A DNA stretch of 64,000 nucleotides from Vitellaria paradoxa (lineage: Eukaryota; Streptophyta; Magnoliopsida; Ericales; Sapotaceae), in the NCBI GenBank assembly GCA_019916065.1, contig CM034239.1, forward strand, positions 39,022,419 through 39,086,418, in the 5' to 3' direction. The number at the start of each line of letters is the position of its first letter. The first letter of the stretch is position 1. Shown one piece after another: positions 1 to 12,227 of this stretch. Below the pieces are notes generated by a model. The model saw only the letters and a list, made by a program, of their open reading frames with translations. It searched no databases and was not told the origin of the DNA. A program made the translations under genes and the position numbers.

Positions 1-378
1 GTGTTGAACACTGCCAGAAACGATATTTTCTTCTCTGCACTGTTGCCTGTACCTCTGTTTCGCTGCCACAATATACCGTTGGATTCATCTCTTCATTACA
101 AATTCAACTACACAAAAATTAGCCCAATCCGCCGCCGCACGCGCTCTCACATGCCAGATCAGTACAATCTGGTTCAACCCTCTTTCCGTAGTCGGTTCAG
201 CCATCTTTTGGCCAGTTCCCTTCCGGTTCAGACCGGTTTCTGACTATTTCGACCCCTCTGAATCTGATTTTGTGATCGGTATATTTCGACTTTGTTTCAG
301 CTATGACTGCTATTCTTTACACCATTTTCTGCTGTTTTTCTCTACGATTTGGATTATTTTTACTTCTGCTATCTTATT
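1..378 (+). other. Leader (5' UTR) of copia 1
   Basis: This stretch lies upstream of the gag start and has no convincing coding content. The reading frames here do not continue into gag. The LTR start motif and a Met-tRNA primer site are both absent, so this is downstream leader rather than LTR. Confidence 0.6.
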
Positions 379-1497
379 ATGGATCGTTCAGAAGTTTCCA
401 AACCTATTGTTATTACTTTGGAGGGCCCCAATTATATTCTATGGTCTCAGGCGATGTCTAGTTTTCTCAAGGGGCGAAAACTTTGGCGCTATGTCACTGG
501 CGAAATTGTATCACCCATTAAAAATGTTGATGAGACAGATACTGCGTACATTGAACGTCTTGAGGAATGGGATAGCAAGAATCATCAGATCATCACATGG
601 TTCCGTAACACCTCGATTTCCTCTATCAGTTTACAGTTTGGGAGGTTTGACACTGCGCAGGCCATCTGGAAGTTCTTTTGCCACTAGATACACCACTACT
701 AATCTGTCCTATTAGTATCAACTTTTGACTTCTCTTTGTTGACAGTGACAGGAGCCTGGACAGTCTATCAGTGCCTTCCTGCCTCAGCTTTATTCTTTGT
801 GGGACCAGTTGACTCCTTCTGAACCTAAGTGGGTCTCTCCTATTGATTCTGCTCTGTTTGCCACTTATCGCGATCAGCAGCATTTGATTTTGTTTCTCAT
901 GAGTCTCTCTGATTTTTATGAGCCAGTTCGAGCCTCTCTTCTTCATCGTAATCCTCTCCCTACACTAGAGCAAGCTATCTCCGAGCTCTTATCTGAGGAG
1001 ACTCGCCTAGGTCTTGTTTCGACTACTCATGTAGACACTGTTCTTGCGGCACCTAGTTCCAAAGCTCGTAGCTCTTCTGGTGGTTATCGGGTTTCCTCAA
1101 CCTCCGGTGGATCTCGAGGTTCCTCCACTTCTAGTGGTCAGTTCTCAAGCACTGTTTCTCGACATGATGCATGTACCTTCTGTCATGTTACTGATCATCG
1201 CTTGCTTACCTGTCCTATTCGGATTTGCAAGCATTGCTGCCAGAAAGGTCCTGGTCATTATCTGTCTGATTGCCCCAAGAATCCTACTCGTCGAGATACT
1301 CGTCCCCAGTCCACTGCTGCTGCTACTAATAAGACTTCATCTACTGCTGCCGCTTCACCTACTCTGATTGATGTCAGTGATCTTCCTGCTCTTGTTCAGC
1401 AGATTATGTCAGCCTCTGGTAATCCTTCTACTGCCCTGTCTGCTCCTTCAGGTATACCCTTTGGTATTTTGATTCTGGGTGTAGTAACCATATGACT
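379..1497 (+). pseudogene. copia 1 gag (nucleocapsid), frameshifted
   Basis: Gag forms the virus-like particle and packages element RNA. The ATG at 379 opens a frame with the copia gag start pattern (LEGPNYILWSQAM near residue 17). That frame ends at 687, and the homologous reading continues in another frame, with stops near 714 and 737, then openly from 797. Two zinc knuckles follow: C-X2-C-X4-H-X4-C at about 1171-1212 (CTFCHVTDHRLLTC) and a variant at about 1225-1272 (CKHC...GHYLSDC). A Ser/Thr/Ala-rich linker leads to the protease. At least one frameshift and two stops break the gene. Confidence 0.8.
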
Positions 1498-3048
1498 TCT
1501 GATTTATCTATTTTTTCTTCTAAGTCATCTGAGTCTTCTTTTCCTGTTATTTATACTGCTAATGGCTCTTCTATGACTGTTGATCATGTTGGGCATGTCT
1601 CCACCTCTACTTTGTCACTCCCCCATACCTACTATATTCTTAAACTTTCTCTTAATCTTATTTCTGTTGGTCAACTATGTGACCTTGGCCTTACTGTTTT
1701 ATTTTCCTCTACTGGTTGTGTTATGCAGGATCCGAGGACGGGACAGACTCTTGGGATAGGCCGTAGACATGGTCGACTGTTTCAGCTTGTGCATCTTCAC
1801 CTTTCACCTCATACTGCTGCCCCCACTGTCACCACCTCCGCAATATCTACATCTCCATCTTTTGGGATTTGGCATTCTCGTTTAGGTCATGTGTCTCTAG
1901 GTCGTTTACGCTTTATTGTGTCTAAAGGTGTATTAGGTCATGTCCCTAATGAACACCTTGATTGTCAGTCTTGTCAACTTGCTAACCAACCAGCTTTACC
2001 TTTTAATAAAAGTATTTCTATTTCTTCTGCTCCTTTTAATTTAGTTCATTCAGATATTTGGGGACCCTCTCCCACTCCTACAATGGGAGGTTCTTCGTAT
2101 TTTGTTATTTTTGTGGATGATTTCTCTAGATTTACTTGGATTTATCTCTTAAAGAATCGATCCCAATTACAACAAACTTACTATAATTTTGCCCGCATGA
2201 TTAAAACTCAATTTTCCCGTGATATTAAGGTCTTTCGCTCAGATAACGCTCAAGAATACTGTGATACCTCCTTTCATACTTTTCTAAGATCCCAAGGCAC
2301 CATTTCCCACCGCTCTTGTCCTGGTACTTCTCAACAGAATGGGCGGGCAGAATGCAAACACCGTCATCTACTTGATACCATTCGTACCCTCCTTATTTCC
2401 TTTGGTTGTCCTAAAAAATTTTGGGGTGAAGCTGCTCTCACAGCTGCCTACACTATTAACAGAGTCCCATCTCTACTTCTTGATAACCTCACTCCTTATG
2501 AGCGTCTATATGGTACTCCTCCAGATTACCATTCCCTTCGTGTCTTTGGTTGTGCCTGTTTTGTCTTATTGCAGCCACATGAACATACTAAACTAGAACC
2601 TAGATCTCGTCTGTGTTGCTTCTTAGGGTATGGGATTGAACATAAAGGCTATCGTTGTTGGGATCCTTTATCTCATCGTCTTCGTGTCTCTCGTCATGTT
2701 GTCTTTTGGGAATATAAGATGCTTTCCTCTTTTTCTTCCTTCCAGTTGTCCTCTTCTTCTACCTCTCCTTACTTCACTAATCCTTCTGTTGAACTGTTTC
2801 CTGAGTATGTAGATGTTCCTGCTGTGGTTCCATCTTCTGTTCCTGAAACTGTTGATGTTCTTGATATTCTCCCTAATGAAGTTGTGCCACCTACTACAGT
2901 CTATCCCGTGGCGTCCCCGTTTGATGATCCTGCACCTCCTGTTGCACCTTCTATCTCTCAATCTAGTGATTCTTCTGTCAGACGATCTACTCGGGTAAGC
3001 CAAGTTCCTTCTTATCTTCGAGATTATCACTATTTTTTACTGTCTTAA
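1462..3048 (+). pseudogene. copia 1 protease and integrase
   Basis: The aspartic protease motif WYFDSGCSNHM is read at about 1465-1497, in the frame that runs on to 3048. The GAG-pre-integrase zinc region follows (WHSRLGH near 1870 and CQSCQLA near 1965). The integrase core keeps all three catalytic acids: Asp in HSDIWGP (2052), Asp in FRSDNAQEY (2242) and Glu in GRAECKH (2350). The frame stops at 3048, just before RT, while homologous reading resumes in another frame at about 3057. So one frameshift separates integrase from RT. Integrase would insert the cDNA and leave 5-bp target duplications. Confidence 0.85.
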
Positions 3049-4980
3049 CCCAATATGAGCCTCGTTCTTATCGCGAGGCAAGTTCTAATCCTATGTGGCA
3101 GCAAGCTATGGCTGAGGAATTACAGGCTCTTGACAAGACTCACACTTGGGACCTTGTTGATCTACCTTCTGGCAAGTCTGTCATTGGATGCCGTTGGGTT
3201 TATAAGATCAAGACTCGATCTGATGGTACTGTGGAGCGATACAAAGCCCGTCTAGTTGCTAAGGGCTTCACTCAGGAGTATGGTATCGACTATGAGGAGA
3301 CCTTTGCTCCTGTAGCCAGACTTACCTCTGTTAGGAGTCTTATGGCTATTGCTGCGGTTCGTAAGTGGCCCTTATATCAGATGGATGTTAAAAATGCATT
3401 TCTTAATGGTGATCTGACTGAGGAAATCTATATGCAACCTCCTCCTGGTTTCTCACCTTCTACTCGACAGGTATGTCGGCTTCGTCGTGCTCTTTATGGT
3501 CTTAAGCAAGCACCGTGTGCCTGGTATGCTAAGTTCAGTTCTATCATTAGTACTATTGGCTTATCTGCTAGTGCCTATGACTCAGCTTTATTTGTTCGCT
3601 AGTCTACCCATGGCATTGTTCTTCTTCTACTCTATGTGGATGATATGATACTTACAGGAGATGATGTTCATGGTATATCTGAGCTCAAGGACTTTCTTCA
3701 TCGTCACTTTGAGATGAAAGACCTTGGCCCACTGAGCTACTTTCTTGGTCTTGAGGTTTCTTCTGGATCTAATGGGTATTATCTTACTCAGGCCAAGTAT
3801 GCTTCTGATCTCCTTACCCGTGCTAGACTTACGGATAGTAAGACTGCTTCTACTCCTTTGGAAGCTAATGTTCGTCTTAATTCTATTGATGGAGAACCGC
3901 TATCTGATGCTACATTGTATCGGCAGTTCGTTGGTAGCCTTATTTATCTGACTGTTACTCGTCCTGACATCGCTCATGCTATCCATCTTGTCAGCCAGTT
4001 CATGTCCGCACCTCGTTCAACTCACTATGCTGCTGTACTTTGCATTCTTCGGTATGTCAAGGGCACTCTTTTTCATGGTCTCCATTTCTCCAGCCAGTCT
4101 TCTCCTCAGTTACATGCCTACTCTGATGCTGATTGGGCTGGAGACCCTACGGATCGACATTCTACCACCGACTTTTGCTTCTTTCTAGGCGACTCCCTTA
4201 TTTCTTGGCGTAGTAACAAACAAACTCTGGTTGTCACGCCCCGGATTTTCATAACCGGATGCCTAGGGGTGACTTGGGATTTATTTGTTAGGTATAAAAA
4301 TAAGATGATAATAACACGCTGTCACACCTCAAAATTTTCCTCCAAATTGGGGTTAACCTGCAAGAAAAGTTTGAGATATTCAAAATCCCTTGTTTATCCC
4401 AAAAAATATTTATAAGTCATTGGACTGAACCATTTGATGGGATTTCAACTACAGGGCACAAAATAAAGACAGAGAAAAATATTACAGAGCCATCTAAGTG
4501 TCCCAACCACGCGATTAACATTACATACCAAATAAAAGCAAATTAGGTCTATGCTTAATAATTACAACCATCTAACAATTGTTATAGACAAAAATTAAAG
4601 TCCTCCAGCTCTGCGCAGGAAAGAAGAAAAAAAATAGATAACTCTTCTGATGGAATATTTAAGAGAAATTAATCTCTCTCCAGCTCATCTTCTGTATCCC
4701 TGTGCTTAATATCTTGAAAAAAATATTCCCACAAGGGGTGAGCTACTAAAGCCCAGTAATCAGAATCTCTTAGGTGCCTATATGCAGTGGTTGTAATACT
4801 ATACTGTATTAAGTGAATGTGTTTAGGTGGCATACTATTTATGCAACAATTAATTCAATAGATCTCAACTGAATAATGTAAATTATACTTACAACAGTTC
4901 GATGAAACCGTCACCGTAACTACTATTTTACTTACATGTAAAAACAGTTAAATATTGATGTGTGTACCACAATGAAGTCT

Positions 4981-5047
4981 GTGTCGCAATGGTAGGGATC
5001 TCAGATTTAGATCTTCAAGGTCTCGGGATCAAACCCCGTAGCGATAC
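4981..5047 (+). repeat. tRNA-like segment 1 in solo LTR copy 1
   Basis: A 67-bp stretch begins GTGTCGC and ends GCGATAC; these can pair as a 7-bp acceptor-like stem with one G-T pair. A T-arm-like TCGGG...CCCGT hairpin with a 7-base loop precedes the 3' end, and a degenerate A-box lies near the 5' end. No good anticodon stem is seen, so this is a tRNA relic or SINE head, not a working tRNA. A TA microsatellite follows. Confidence 0.5.
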
Positions 5048-5801
5048 AGATTTCATATATATATATATATATATATATTTATAAAATATTAATCGAGAGG
5101 AATTAAATATAATTAAATAATTCCAACACATCATTCATACATAACAAGAGAGGTTGCTAGTCACAATAAAATTTTGTAAAGGAGTTTAATCTAAATCCTC
5201 CTAAGATAATCATACTCCTATCCTCCTCTATCCCCAGCCTTGGGAACCAGTGACTTTATGGGCTTAGCATCCAATGCATACCAACGGTGTCACCTACCAA
5301 AAACCTAACCGTCGCGACCGGCTACCTGACTGGCCAGGTCAGAAGGGAGCATCTCCCAAATAAAATGCATGTTCCCATCTTCATCTAAAAGGCCATTTCT
5401 ACCCACCCATCACCCCATTCCCAAAAATAACTTTAGCACCGAGTGCGTTAATTTCTTCTCACCCTTTTACATTCTCAGGGTACCTTGTATGGAAATCAGA
5501 CATTTTGAATAACAACCGGCAATGTTCCCGGGCAATGAATCAAAAGTGGGATTATTCAGTCACATGCAGTATATTTTTAAGCACTTTATCTAAATCCATA
5601 ATTTAATAATAATTCTCAATAAATCAAAGATTTAACATAGCCATCAATATCATTATCACAAAGGTAGATACTATATGTAAATTAACAAGTAGCAAGTAAA
5701 AAAAATTTAGAATACGAATTAGTATTTTAGTTAATTGTTTTGACAAGTTTACCGTACCAAATTTGATAAGAATAAAATTATTTCTAATGGTATATTAATT
5801 A

Positions 5802-5875
5802 GGCCGAGGTTGGTAGCTTAGTGGGTGGGCGACCCTAATTGCGATTTAAAGTCGCAAGTTCGAGCCTCATTGGCT
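5802..5875 (+). repeat. tRNA-like segment 2 in solo LTR copy 1
   Basis: A box A match (TAGCTTAGTGG) and a box B match (AGTTCGAGCCT) flank a perfect 5-bp anticodon-like stem TGCGA/TCGCA with the 7-base loop TTTAAAG. GCCGAGG at the start pairs mostly with CATTGGC near the end. The T-stem is poor, and a leucine-type long variable arm is missing although the loop would read TAA. It is best called a tRNA-derived relic or SINE-like head. The T-rich sequence downstream resembles a retroposon tail. Confidence 0.55.
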
Positions 5876-8253
5876 GCAAATCTCGATTTTCGCTTCTTTT
5901 ACCTTTTATTTTATTATTTTATGGAATATAAAGATAATAAATAGCTCTTGGACTTATATTTAATTTTTAGCAAAATTGATAAGTTTTATTTTATTCAAAA
6001 ATAATTTAAATAAATTTTCAATCATCATCTTATTTATAACCAAACTCTTATCATAGGTTTTTGGCTTCAAGATATCCACAAATGTCCACATAATTATTCC
6101 AATGTTTAGGAAGGTATTAAATGAGTTTCATTAAATTCACTTAATCATAAAAATATAATTATATAACTCGCTAGGTTGACAAAACAATGCCTAAAAATAA
6201 ATCAAATTCATTTAAGAAAGACCAAATGAGAAAAGAACAAGTCCATTGTTTCTTTTGGGCATTTTATCAAATACTAGCATTTTAGTTTGAATAAGTCATC
6301 CAACTATCCATGATGAAACTGATTATCTAAGCCAATTATCATCAATATTAGAGTGTCAAATAATACATAATATCTAGTTTAAAATAATTTCATATCAATA
6401 GAAATTATTAACATGACAATAACTAATAGAAGGAAATTAGAAATTTAAATAAATCTTTAAACATAATATTCTAAACAAATCCAAACAAGTATCAATTAAA
6501 GCTAAGCAGAATAGCAGCTTGAAAGAAAATTCATATAAAATAGAGTAGGACTCCAATATCTATAAACTTTATATCTGTAGAAACTAGACTTCAAGACCTA
6601 CAACTTTCATGTTTTACACTTTTTAAAATTCTAAGGTCTAAAGGTACAAAAACAGCTTTGAATTCAGTTTGTTCAAAAAATACAATTTTACACGTGCTCA
6701 GTATTTTTGGCATAACTTTTGACTCACAAATCGGATTGATGCAATTCTTTTTGGGTTGAAAAGAAAACTGAAAGGGCTACAACTTTTATGTTTTAGCCGA
6801 AGCCTAATTCCACCGTTTTAGGGGTCAGAAGCACATAAGAAGTTACAAATAGAGAGCTATCAGCATACTGAGTTACATCAGTCAAAATTTTGGCTTCCCT
6901 ACCCCCAATATACGGGTATTTATTTTTATCACAATCAAGTTTCATACTTCAAACCAGAAAATGCATCAAATATATTTTAGGAGGTTTGTCATCCTACCTC
7001 AATGAAGATATTAATGACCAAGTCTGAGAAGGAAAAATGAGTTAGCTTTGAACACCACCCAAATTGGAAAATTCCAAGCCTTTCTTCTTCCTCCAAGCAA
7101 CACCAAATCTTCAGCCTCACTAATTAATAATTTATTATTATTTCTCTCTTATTTTCTTCTCTTTGAAGACACACAATTTATAAGAATCATGGGAGTGTAG
7201 AGAAAATTATTGGTGGAGAAAAAAAAATCAACTAAGGTAAGATCATGCCTATATAATTGGTAGCATGATCCAAGAATCATGCTTACTTTTTGACTATCTA
7301 ACCATATCATTTAAGAAAAGCATTGGGGAAGATGTATGGAGGTGGCATGATCCGGGAATCATGCTAGCTTTTTGAAAAATTAAACAAAATTGTTTAAAAG
7401 ATGCTTTAAGTGTTTAAATCATGCTAGGTAAGTAATTTGGAAGAATGCTTTAAAGTCATCAATGTAGGGTCTTCTTTTTGACTAATTAGCCACCTAATTT
7501 GAGAGATTGTGAGAGATGTATGGAAGATGGAAAATGAAGTTGCCGGGAAATAATTTAGAGCTACTATTCATGAGTCAACTCAATGAGTGATAAAGTGAGT
7601 TGAAGTGAGTTGAGGTGAGTCAAAGAAAAGGTTGAGCCATGGGTTAATGGGTTTGGTTTGAACCAAATAGGTAATTGGGCTAGGAAGTGTTTGGATAAAA
7701 ATCTTAGAAATTCTATATTAAACTCCCACATAGAGTGGAATTAAATCCGAAAATCTTTCTTAACTAATTTTTATTATTCCAAAAATTTTCAAATGCTCAA
7801 TTTTCTAGATTTTTACTATAATAAATATCACTACCACACTTAAATAATTTAATTAAGGAAAAAAAATTTAGGTTATTACATTGGTTGCTCGCTCTAGCAC
7901 TGAGGCTGAGTACCGTGCCCTTGCTGACACTACACAGGAACTTCTTTAGCTTCGGTGGCTCCTTCAAAACATGGGTGTCAATCATTCTGGGGCCACTGTG
8001 CTTCATTGCGACAATCGTAGTGCCATATTGATTGCACACAATGATGTTTTTCATGATCGCACTAAACATATTGAAATTGACTGTCACTTCATTCGACAAC
8101 ATGTGGTCTGTGGTACTGTCCATCTTGCTCTTGTTTCTTCAACTGATCAAATAGCTGATATCTTCACCAAGTCTCTTCTGCCCGGCCGGTTTGATGCCCT
8201 CGTCACCAAACTCAAGTTGGTCTCTACTCCACCATCTTGAGTTTGAGGGGAGG

Positions 8254-8568
8254 TGTTAGATTTAGCAATATATATAATTCCTAATATATATATAATTCCT
8301 TAATCTATGTATTCCTTATTTTGTATATTGTTAGATTTAGTAATATATATAATTCCTTAATTTATATATTTCTTATTTTGTATATCTTATCATAATTAGG
8401 ATTACTATCTTATTTCCTATTTTGTATATTTTATCATAATTAGGATTACTATTTCCTATCAGTATTAGGATTATTGTTCTCTTATATAAGGGACCTTGTA
8501 ACCTTGTATTCATACACACAATCATCAATATTAATACATAATTCTTTTCTCCTTCCTTTATTCTAACA
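8254..8568 (+). repeat. 3' LTR of copia 1 (315 bp)
   Basis: Preceded by the polypurine tract GAGGGGAGG; starts TGTTAGATTTAG and ends TTCTAACA. The first 76 bp are roughly repeated at 8330-8405, so the LTR start is tandemly duplicated. A TATA-like CTTATATAAGG at about 8481-8491 marks the U3 promoter. Confidence 0.85.
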
Positions 8569-8722
8569 TCTCTAATGTTTATACTTCAGATATTGACCAC
8601 CATTTTTAATGATAACCTCCTGTCATCTTGGTGGCTTGCTATACGACATGTCTCCTTCTAGTAAGTCATATATTTATTGGGATACCTCACCAAAAAAAAA
8701 AAAAAATTTATTAGGATAAACA
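8569..8722 (-). repeat. Tat left LTR (3' LTR), remaining end
   Basis: Aligns by eye with 56728-56869: both have AATGTTTATACTTCAGAT, ATGATAACCTCCT and TTATTAGGATAAACA. On the minus strand the LTR starts TGTTTATCC. CCCCCTTATC just right of it is the complement of the polypurine tract. The rest of the LTR is split off by copia 1 beyond the window edge. It carries the short poly(A) insertion at 8685-8705. Confidence 0.8.
8685..8705 (+). mobile_element. Tiny poly(A) retro-insertion in the Tat LTR
   Basis: CCTCACC plus a run of A, flanked by ATTTATTGGGATA (8672-8684) and ATTTATTAGGATA (8706-8718), a 13-bp duplication with one mismatch. The other Tat LTR has this 13-bp site once (near 56853-56865) with no insert. 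Target duplication plus an A tail is the mark of target-primed reverse transcription, so this is a very short, 5'-truncated LINE or SINE insertion. Confidence 0.75.
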
Positions 8723-8868
8723 TTGCCCCCTTATCAAATTGGTTTTTTGGATTCAGTGCTGTAAAGCTGATTTGATGATGTCAGCGTATATAAGGTCATT
8801 AATTTTGAAAGAAATGCCTTTCTATTTTCTCACGCTATGGACATATAGAAACCTTGTACCTCCCTTCT

Positions 8869-8878
8869 CTATAAATAC
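8869..8878 (+). promoter_or_regulatory. TATA box of the antisense PMD gene
   Basis: CTATAAATAC lies outside the Tat LTR, about 165 bp upstream of the first PMD-coding exon and on the same strand. A C/T-rich leader follows. This would let the PMD gene be transcribed opposite to the retrotransposon RNA. Position and motif only; no expression evidence. Confidence 0.5.
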
Positions 8879-9113
8879 TGCTCTAATCCAGCTTTTCTCT
8901 TTTTCACTTAATTTACTCTCATTCCTTCTGTTTTATTAGCCTCTCTCTTAGCATTCTTCTTCTTACTTTCCATCAGTCTTCTTCTATTCACCATAGCCAA
9001 AGATAGTATGGAAAAAGTTTCATAAAAAAGGAAGCTGGAAAGAAGTGGAAGGAACCTCGTTTTCCTTTGACTGGAGCTATCACCGAAGACACGTTTGCCC
9101 TTTTGCTAAAGAG

Positions 9114-9219
9114 GTACTGATCGCCGCTTCTCAATCTTTTCCTTCAAGTTATTTCATTCTAGGTCTTTGTTTCTTAGATCTTCTTCCATCAAGTCCTATC
9201 CATTCTGTCCTCTCACTAG
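9114..9219 (+). other. Intron 1 of the PMD pseudogene
   Basis: GT at 9114-9115 and AG at 9218-9219, with a pyrimidine-rich tract before the acceptor. The exon ends inside an Arg codon (phase 2) and the next exon completes it, giving LLLKR then DESFFLHE without a shift. The intron itself holds stops in that frame. Confidence 0.75.
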
Positions 9220-10985
9220 GGATGAGAGTTTCTTTCTTCATGAAACTGCTAATCACTTTGTTCATAAAGCAATTAGGAACTGGCCGTGGTCTAAAAAATA
9301 TTCTGTTCACCACGCTTAAGTAGAATGGGTTGATAGGATAGAGTCTTCTAAATCACAAACATGGAAAAAGGCTAGCATTTTTGAAGCTATCCAATTGTCT
9401 AAGCAAGAACATTAGCTTGACAAACACATAATTTTTGCCTCTTTGTGTTTTTGGTCAATTTCAACCAATACATTTCATTTTAATTTTGGACCGATGTCAC
9501 CTTCTCTTCTTAATGTATCGGCCTAAACTGGTTTGAGTCCTACGAGACAAAGTGTTGATGCTTTAACTATAGTTGATAAGAACTTTGGTCAAGGGATTCT
9601 TTGGCCAATAGCTAAAGAACTGAGTGCTTACTCTAAATACTTAGGGGCATGTAAAGGTGAAGGCAAAGTCACCAAATGTGAACACATTGATTTTTTGGCT
9701 AAGTGGCTTTGTAAATATATCTTTTGTAATGGCTCTTTAAAAATGACCAAAGAATATTTTGGCCTCGCTTATCACTTGCCCGAGAGTAGGAAGTAAGCTT
9801 TGGCCCTTCTCGTACTTTTTTCTCTTTTTAAGGGATTGGTGACTTGGTGAAAAATGATTTTTCAAGTAGTGGTGGGCCAATTTGGGTTTTGCAGATGTGG
9901 CTCCAATCTTACATCTTAAAATATTGGCCTATTCTTTCCAAGAATCTTGATGACCAATGTCTCACCTATAGCTTTGCTCTGGCTTTAATGGCATCAATTC
10001 GTAGTAGCTTTGAGGCTTGCTTCAAATGTTTTTATTCCCTATCAGTCATGTCTTCTAAGAGTTTCACTCCCTTTCACGATCGGTCTTTTGGGCCAACTAG
10101 GTTTTGATCACTTAATTTTGGAGGCGAAGATGCTTTTGAGAATAGTCTTCTGATTGATCAGGACCTTCCCCATGGTTTGGTAGTTGATAATTCGAACAAT
10201 TGTCATTGTGGGACTGAGTTTTTCCTGGAAAATTTCATCGCTAGGCAATTTAGCCTAATCCAAGCTATTCTTTTTCCTTTTATTGATTCGGTTAGTTTTG
10301 GTTCCCTAAAAAGGTAGATTTTCAACACTGAAGAGAAAGTAATAGCCTTGTTGAGCAAGTTTTATGGCCTCAAGGATGATTTTATTCTTTACCCTTTTCA
10401 TTCATGTTGCTCATCTCTTTCTTCTTTTGATCGGTGGTAGAGAGATTGCATTTTAGTTTCTCGAGTTGAGTCAGTAGATGTTGTTTTGGGTCTATTTTTG
10501 CAACAACTAGAAAGTAGCAAAGGATTTGAATATGTGAATTTTGTTTTGTGGGCAAAATTGACCAAATATTGAAATGTATGCTTTGCATCACTCAACAATA
10601 TGATCCATTGTAAAATTTGAAAATTATTATAAGAACATAAAATGGAATCCGCACAACATTCCTGTTATCGAATCCCAAGTTAATGAATTCCATGATGAAG
10701 ACTTTCGACGAAGATTTTTGATAGCCAACAATAAATGGGCCAAAGAAGTTAGGCAAGGTCGAGAGACACGAGATTTCCTCATTTGCTTGTAAGAGTATAT
10801 AAAGAAGCCAAAGAGGAAACCTCTACCCATTCTGTCGGCCGATTTTACTGTGTCTAGCTGGGCCTTTGAAAGACTCAACCCTGAAGTTATTTGTGTGGGG
10901 GAAGGTTCTGTCCTCGGGTGGATAGAACGTTTTATAGCCGAGGGAATTGCTCAGATCGTCCCTCCTAACCCTTGGACTATTTTTG

Positions 10986-11048
10986 GTAATTTCTTTTCCC
11001 TTGTGTTTTTATTCTTAAATTTCTCATTTCTCATTTATGCTCTTTTTA
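10986..11048 (+). other. Intron 2 of the PMD pseudogene
   Basis: GTAATTTC donor at 10986 and TTTTTAG acceptor ending at 11048, 63 bp and T-rich. The phase 1 join makes an Ala codon and continues VPRNILVDISFDEDN. It is short but within the plant range. Confidence 0.65.
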
Positions 11049-11342
11049 GCCGTTCCCCGAAATATATTAGTCGATATAAGCTTTGACGAGGATAACAATG
11101 ACAAGGAAGAAGAAGTTGAAAAAGATAAAGAGGCTTCTCAGCTCACTAAGAAAAACCGTACGAGAAAAGAGAAAAGCACTCCTTCCAAACAAACTCAACC
11201 ACGTCCTTTCAAGAAGGTGTTGCCCGTCGAGTCTTCATCGTCTGAATTGGCTGGTGTATGTACCTTGTTTACTGAATCTTTATTTTCATATTGTAGACCG
11301 ATGAAATTGCTTTTCTAATTTTCTTCCATCTGAGGTTGATGA

Positions 11343-11836
11343 TGTTAGTTTATAATTAAATTTACACGTAATAATTTAATTAAATAAGTAGGATCTTGAT
11401 CTTTATAATATTCACATATTTTATCTTAACTTACATAATATAATAAAAAACGCATATCTTGAGCCATTACTATGAAAAATCTGAATGTGGAAGCTACCTC
11501 AAAATTATGTTCTTGAGTCTTCTCCTTTAACAAAATAAAACTCTTTGGAAATTAGGGTTTCTCCCTCTTGCCCTATAAATCCTAATGTGTTGAAATTTTT
11601 AATGTGTATGAATTAATGGAATTCATTCACTATTTATAGGGAGAGAGAGGACCCAATTTCCTATTTAGTCATTTAATCTCTACCGTCCATCAAAGTAGGA
11701 TATGATTAGGAAATTAACTCACAATCTTTTGCCAATAATAACTTTCTAAATAATTCCTCATCAAATTTGGATTCTTATATGGACCATTTTAATTAGGACA
11801 CTAATTATGGGAATTAAATATTAATTAATTCTAACA
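11343..11836 (-). repeat. 3' LTR of copia 2 (494 bp)
   Basis: TGTTAGTTTATAATT to ATTCTAACA. Equal in length to the LTR at 21319-21812 and nearly identical. On the minus strand the polypurine tract AAGTGGGAGAC lies directly beside it (complement of 11837-11847). Near 11630-11640 the complement of a TATA box is visible (CTATTTATAG). Confidence 0.9.
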
Positions 11837-12227
11837 GTCTCCCACTTGGTCCGTATAATAATCCTACAATCATAATTTTATATAAGAAACATGAGGCGTG
11901 CAATAACATTAGAAAAGTCATCTTAATGGCTTACCTTAATTAAATAAAATATTAATGAGAGTTATGGCGGTTCCATACTAATTCAAGAGCATAGTTCCTT
12001 CCATGTACTACGCCATCAACAATTTATTTAACAAAGTCTATAAGATGAGTTATCGTTAATGGTCCCATAATGTCTTTATAAAAGACTATTTCTGTCACAT
12101 TAAACAAATCACATGCATGTAAACAAATATCATAAGACAGAAATGTATAAATTCAGAAAATCTTCAATAGATATCAAAATCATAATGTCAAATAAACAAG
12201 CACTAAGCAATTCACAAATTAATTAAT

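Larger units (their letters stand above)
4232..7880. mobile_element. 3.65-kb TG...CA insertion, probable long solo LTR (copy 1)
   Basis: Begins TGTCACGCCCCGG and ends GGTTATTACA. It is flanked by CTGGT (4227-4231) and TTGGT (7881-7885), a 5-bp duplication with one mismatch, inside the RNase H region of copia 1. A near-identical second copy is at 14475-18149. I see no internal direct terminal repeat, primer site or retroviral ORF. The simplest reading is a solo LTR of a gypsy element with long LTRs (Tekay/Del-like LTRs can be this long), but the family is inferred only from ends and size. It holds two tRNA-like segments, a TA microsatellite near 5056-5081 and a run of ATCATGC repeats near 7225-7420. 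Confidence 0.75.
3057..8240 (+). pseudogene. copia 1 reverse transcriptase and RNase H, split by an insertion
   Basis: RT begins near 3057 and runs through typical copia blocks (YKARLVAKGF near 3240, QMDVKNAFLNG near 3378). One in-frame TAG lies at 3600-3602, then the active site YVDD (3633-3644). RNase H proceeds to 4231, is cut by the 3.65-kb insertion, and resumes at 7886 (ARSSTEAEYRA). A second stop follows near 7947. It then continues through TKHIEIDCHFIR and ADIFTKSL to the stop at 8240. Joining the two halves restores the family RNase H motif, so the break is a clean insertion. Confidence 0.85.
1..8568 (+). mobile_element. Ty1/copia retrotransposon 1, 5' end outside the window
   Basis: Plus-strand copia element. 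Gag, protease, integrase, RT and RNase H occur in the copia order, followed by a purine tract and a 3' LTR ending in CA at 8568. The 5' LTR and primer site must lie left of base 1, because the window opens in the leader. TCTCT (8569-8573) after the LTR is the right target-site copy; the left copy is out of view. The element sits inside the left LTR of the Tat-like element: the sequence following it reappears at 56728 onward. It is interrupted at 4232-7880 by a 3.65-kb insertion. Frameshifts and two stops make it non-functional, but its catalytic residues are mostly kept, so it is a fairly young copy. Confidence 0.9.
9009..11337 (+). pseudogene. Antisense plant-mobile-domain (PMD) gene of the Tat element, 5' part
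   Basis: Plus-strand gene opposite to the Tat pol. Exon 1 reads KKWKEPRFPLTGAITEDTF (about 9040-9113). A GT-AG intron at 9114-9219 (106 bp) joins phase-correct to RDESFFLHETANHF. The PMD body follows at 9530-10600 (SAYSKYLGACKGEGKV, FLAKWLCKYIFC, YFGLAYHLPESRK). A second GT-AG intron at 10986-11048 joins TIFG to VPRNILVDISFDED, leading to an acidic/Lys-rich stretch. The ATG at 9009 is out of frame with exon 1, so the true start is unsure. Several stops (near 9320, 9525, 9795, 10105, 10315) break it. PMD proteins are found in plant transposons and in the host MAIN/MAIL family. A short third intron (11256-11296) is possible but too small for most plant introns. Confidence 0.75.

Noticed and set aside
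2668..3030. Arg-rich minus-strand frame
   Set aside because: Shadow of copia 1 integrase/RT linker on the other strand.
5802..5875. Functional tRNA-Leu gene
   Set aside because: The T-stem is poor and the long variable arm of leucine tRNA is missing; it lies in a repeated element.
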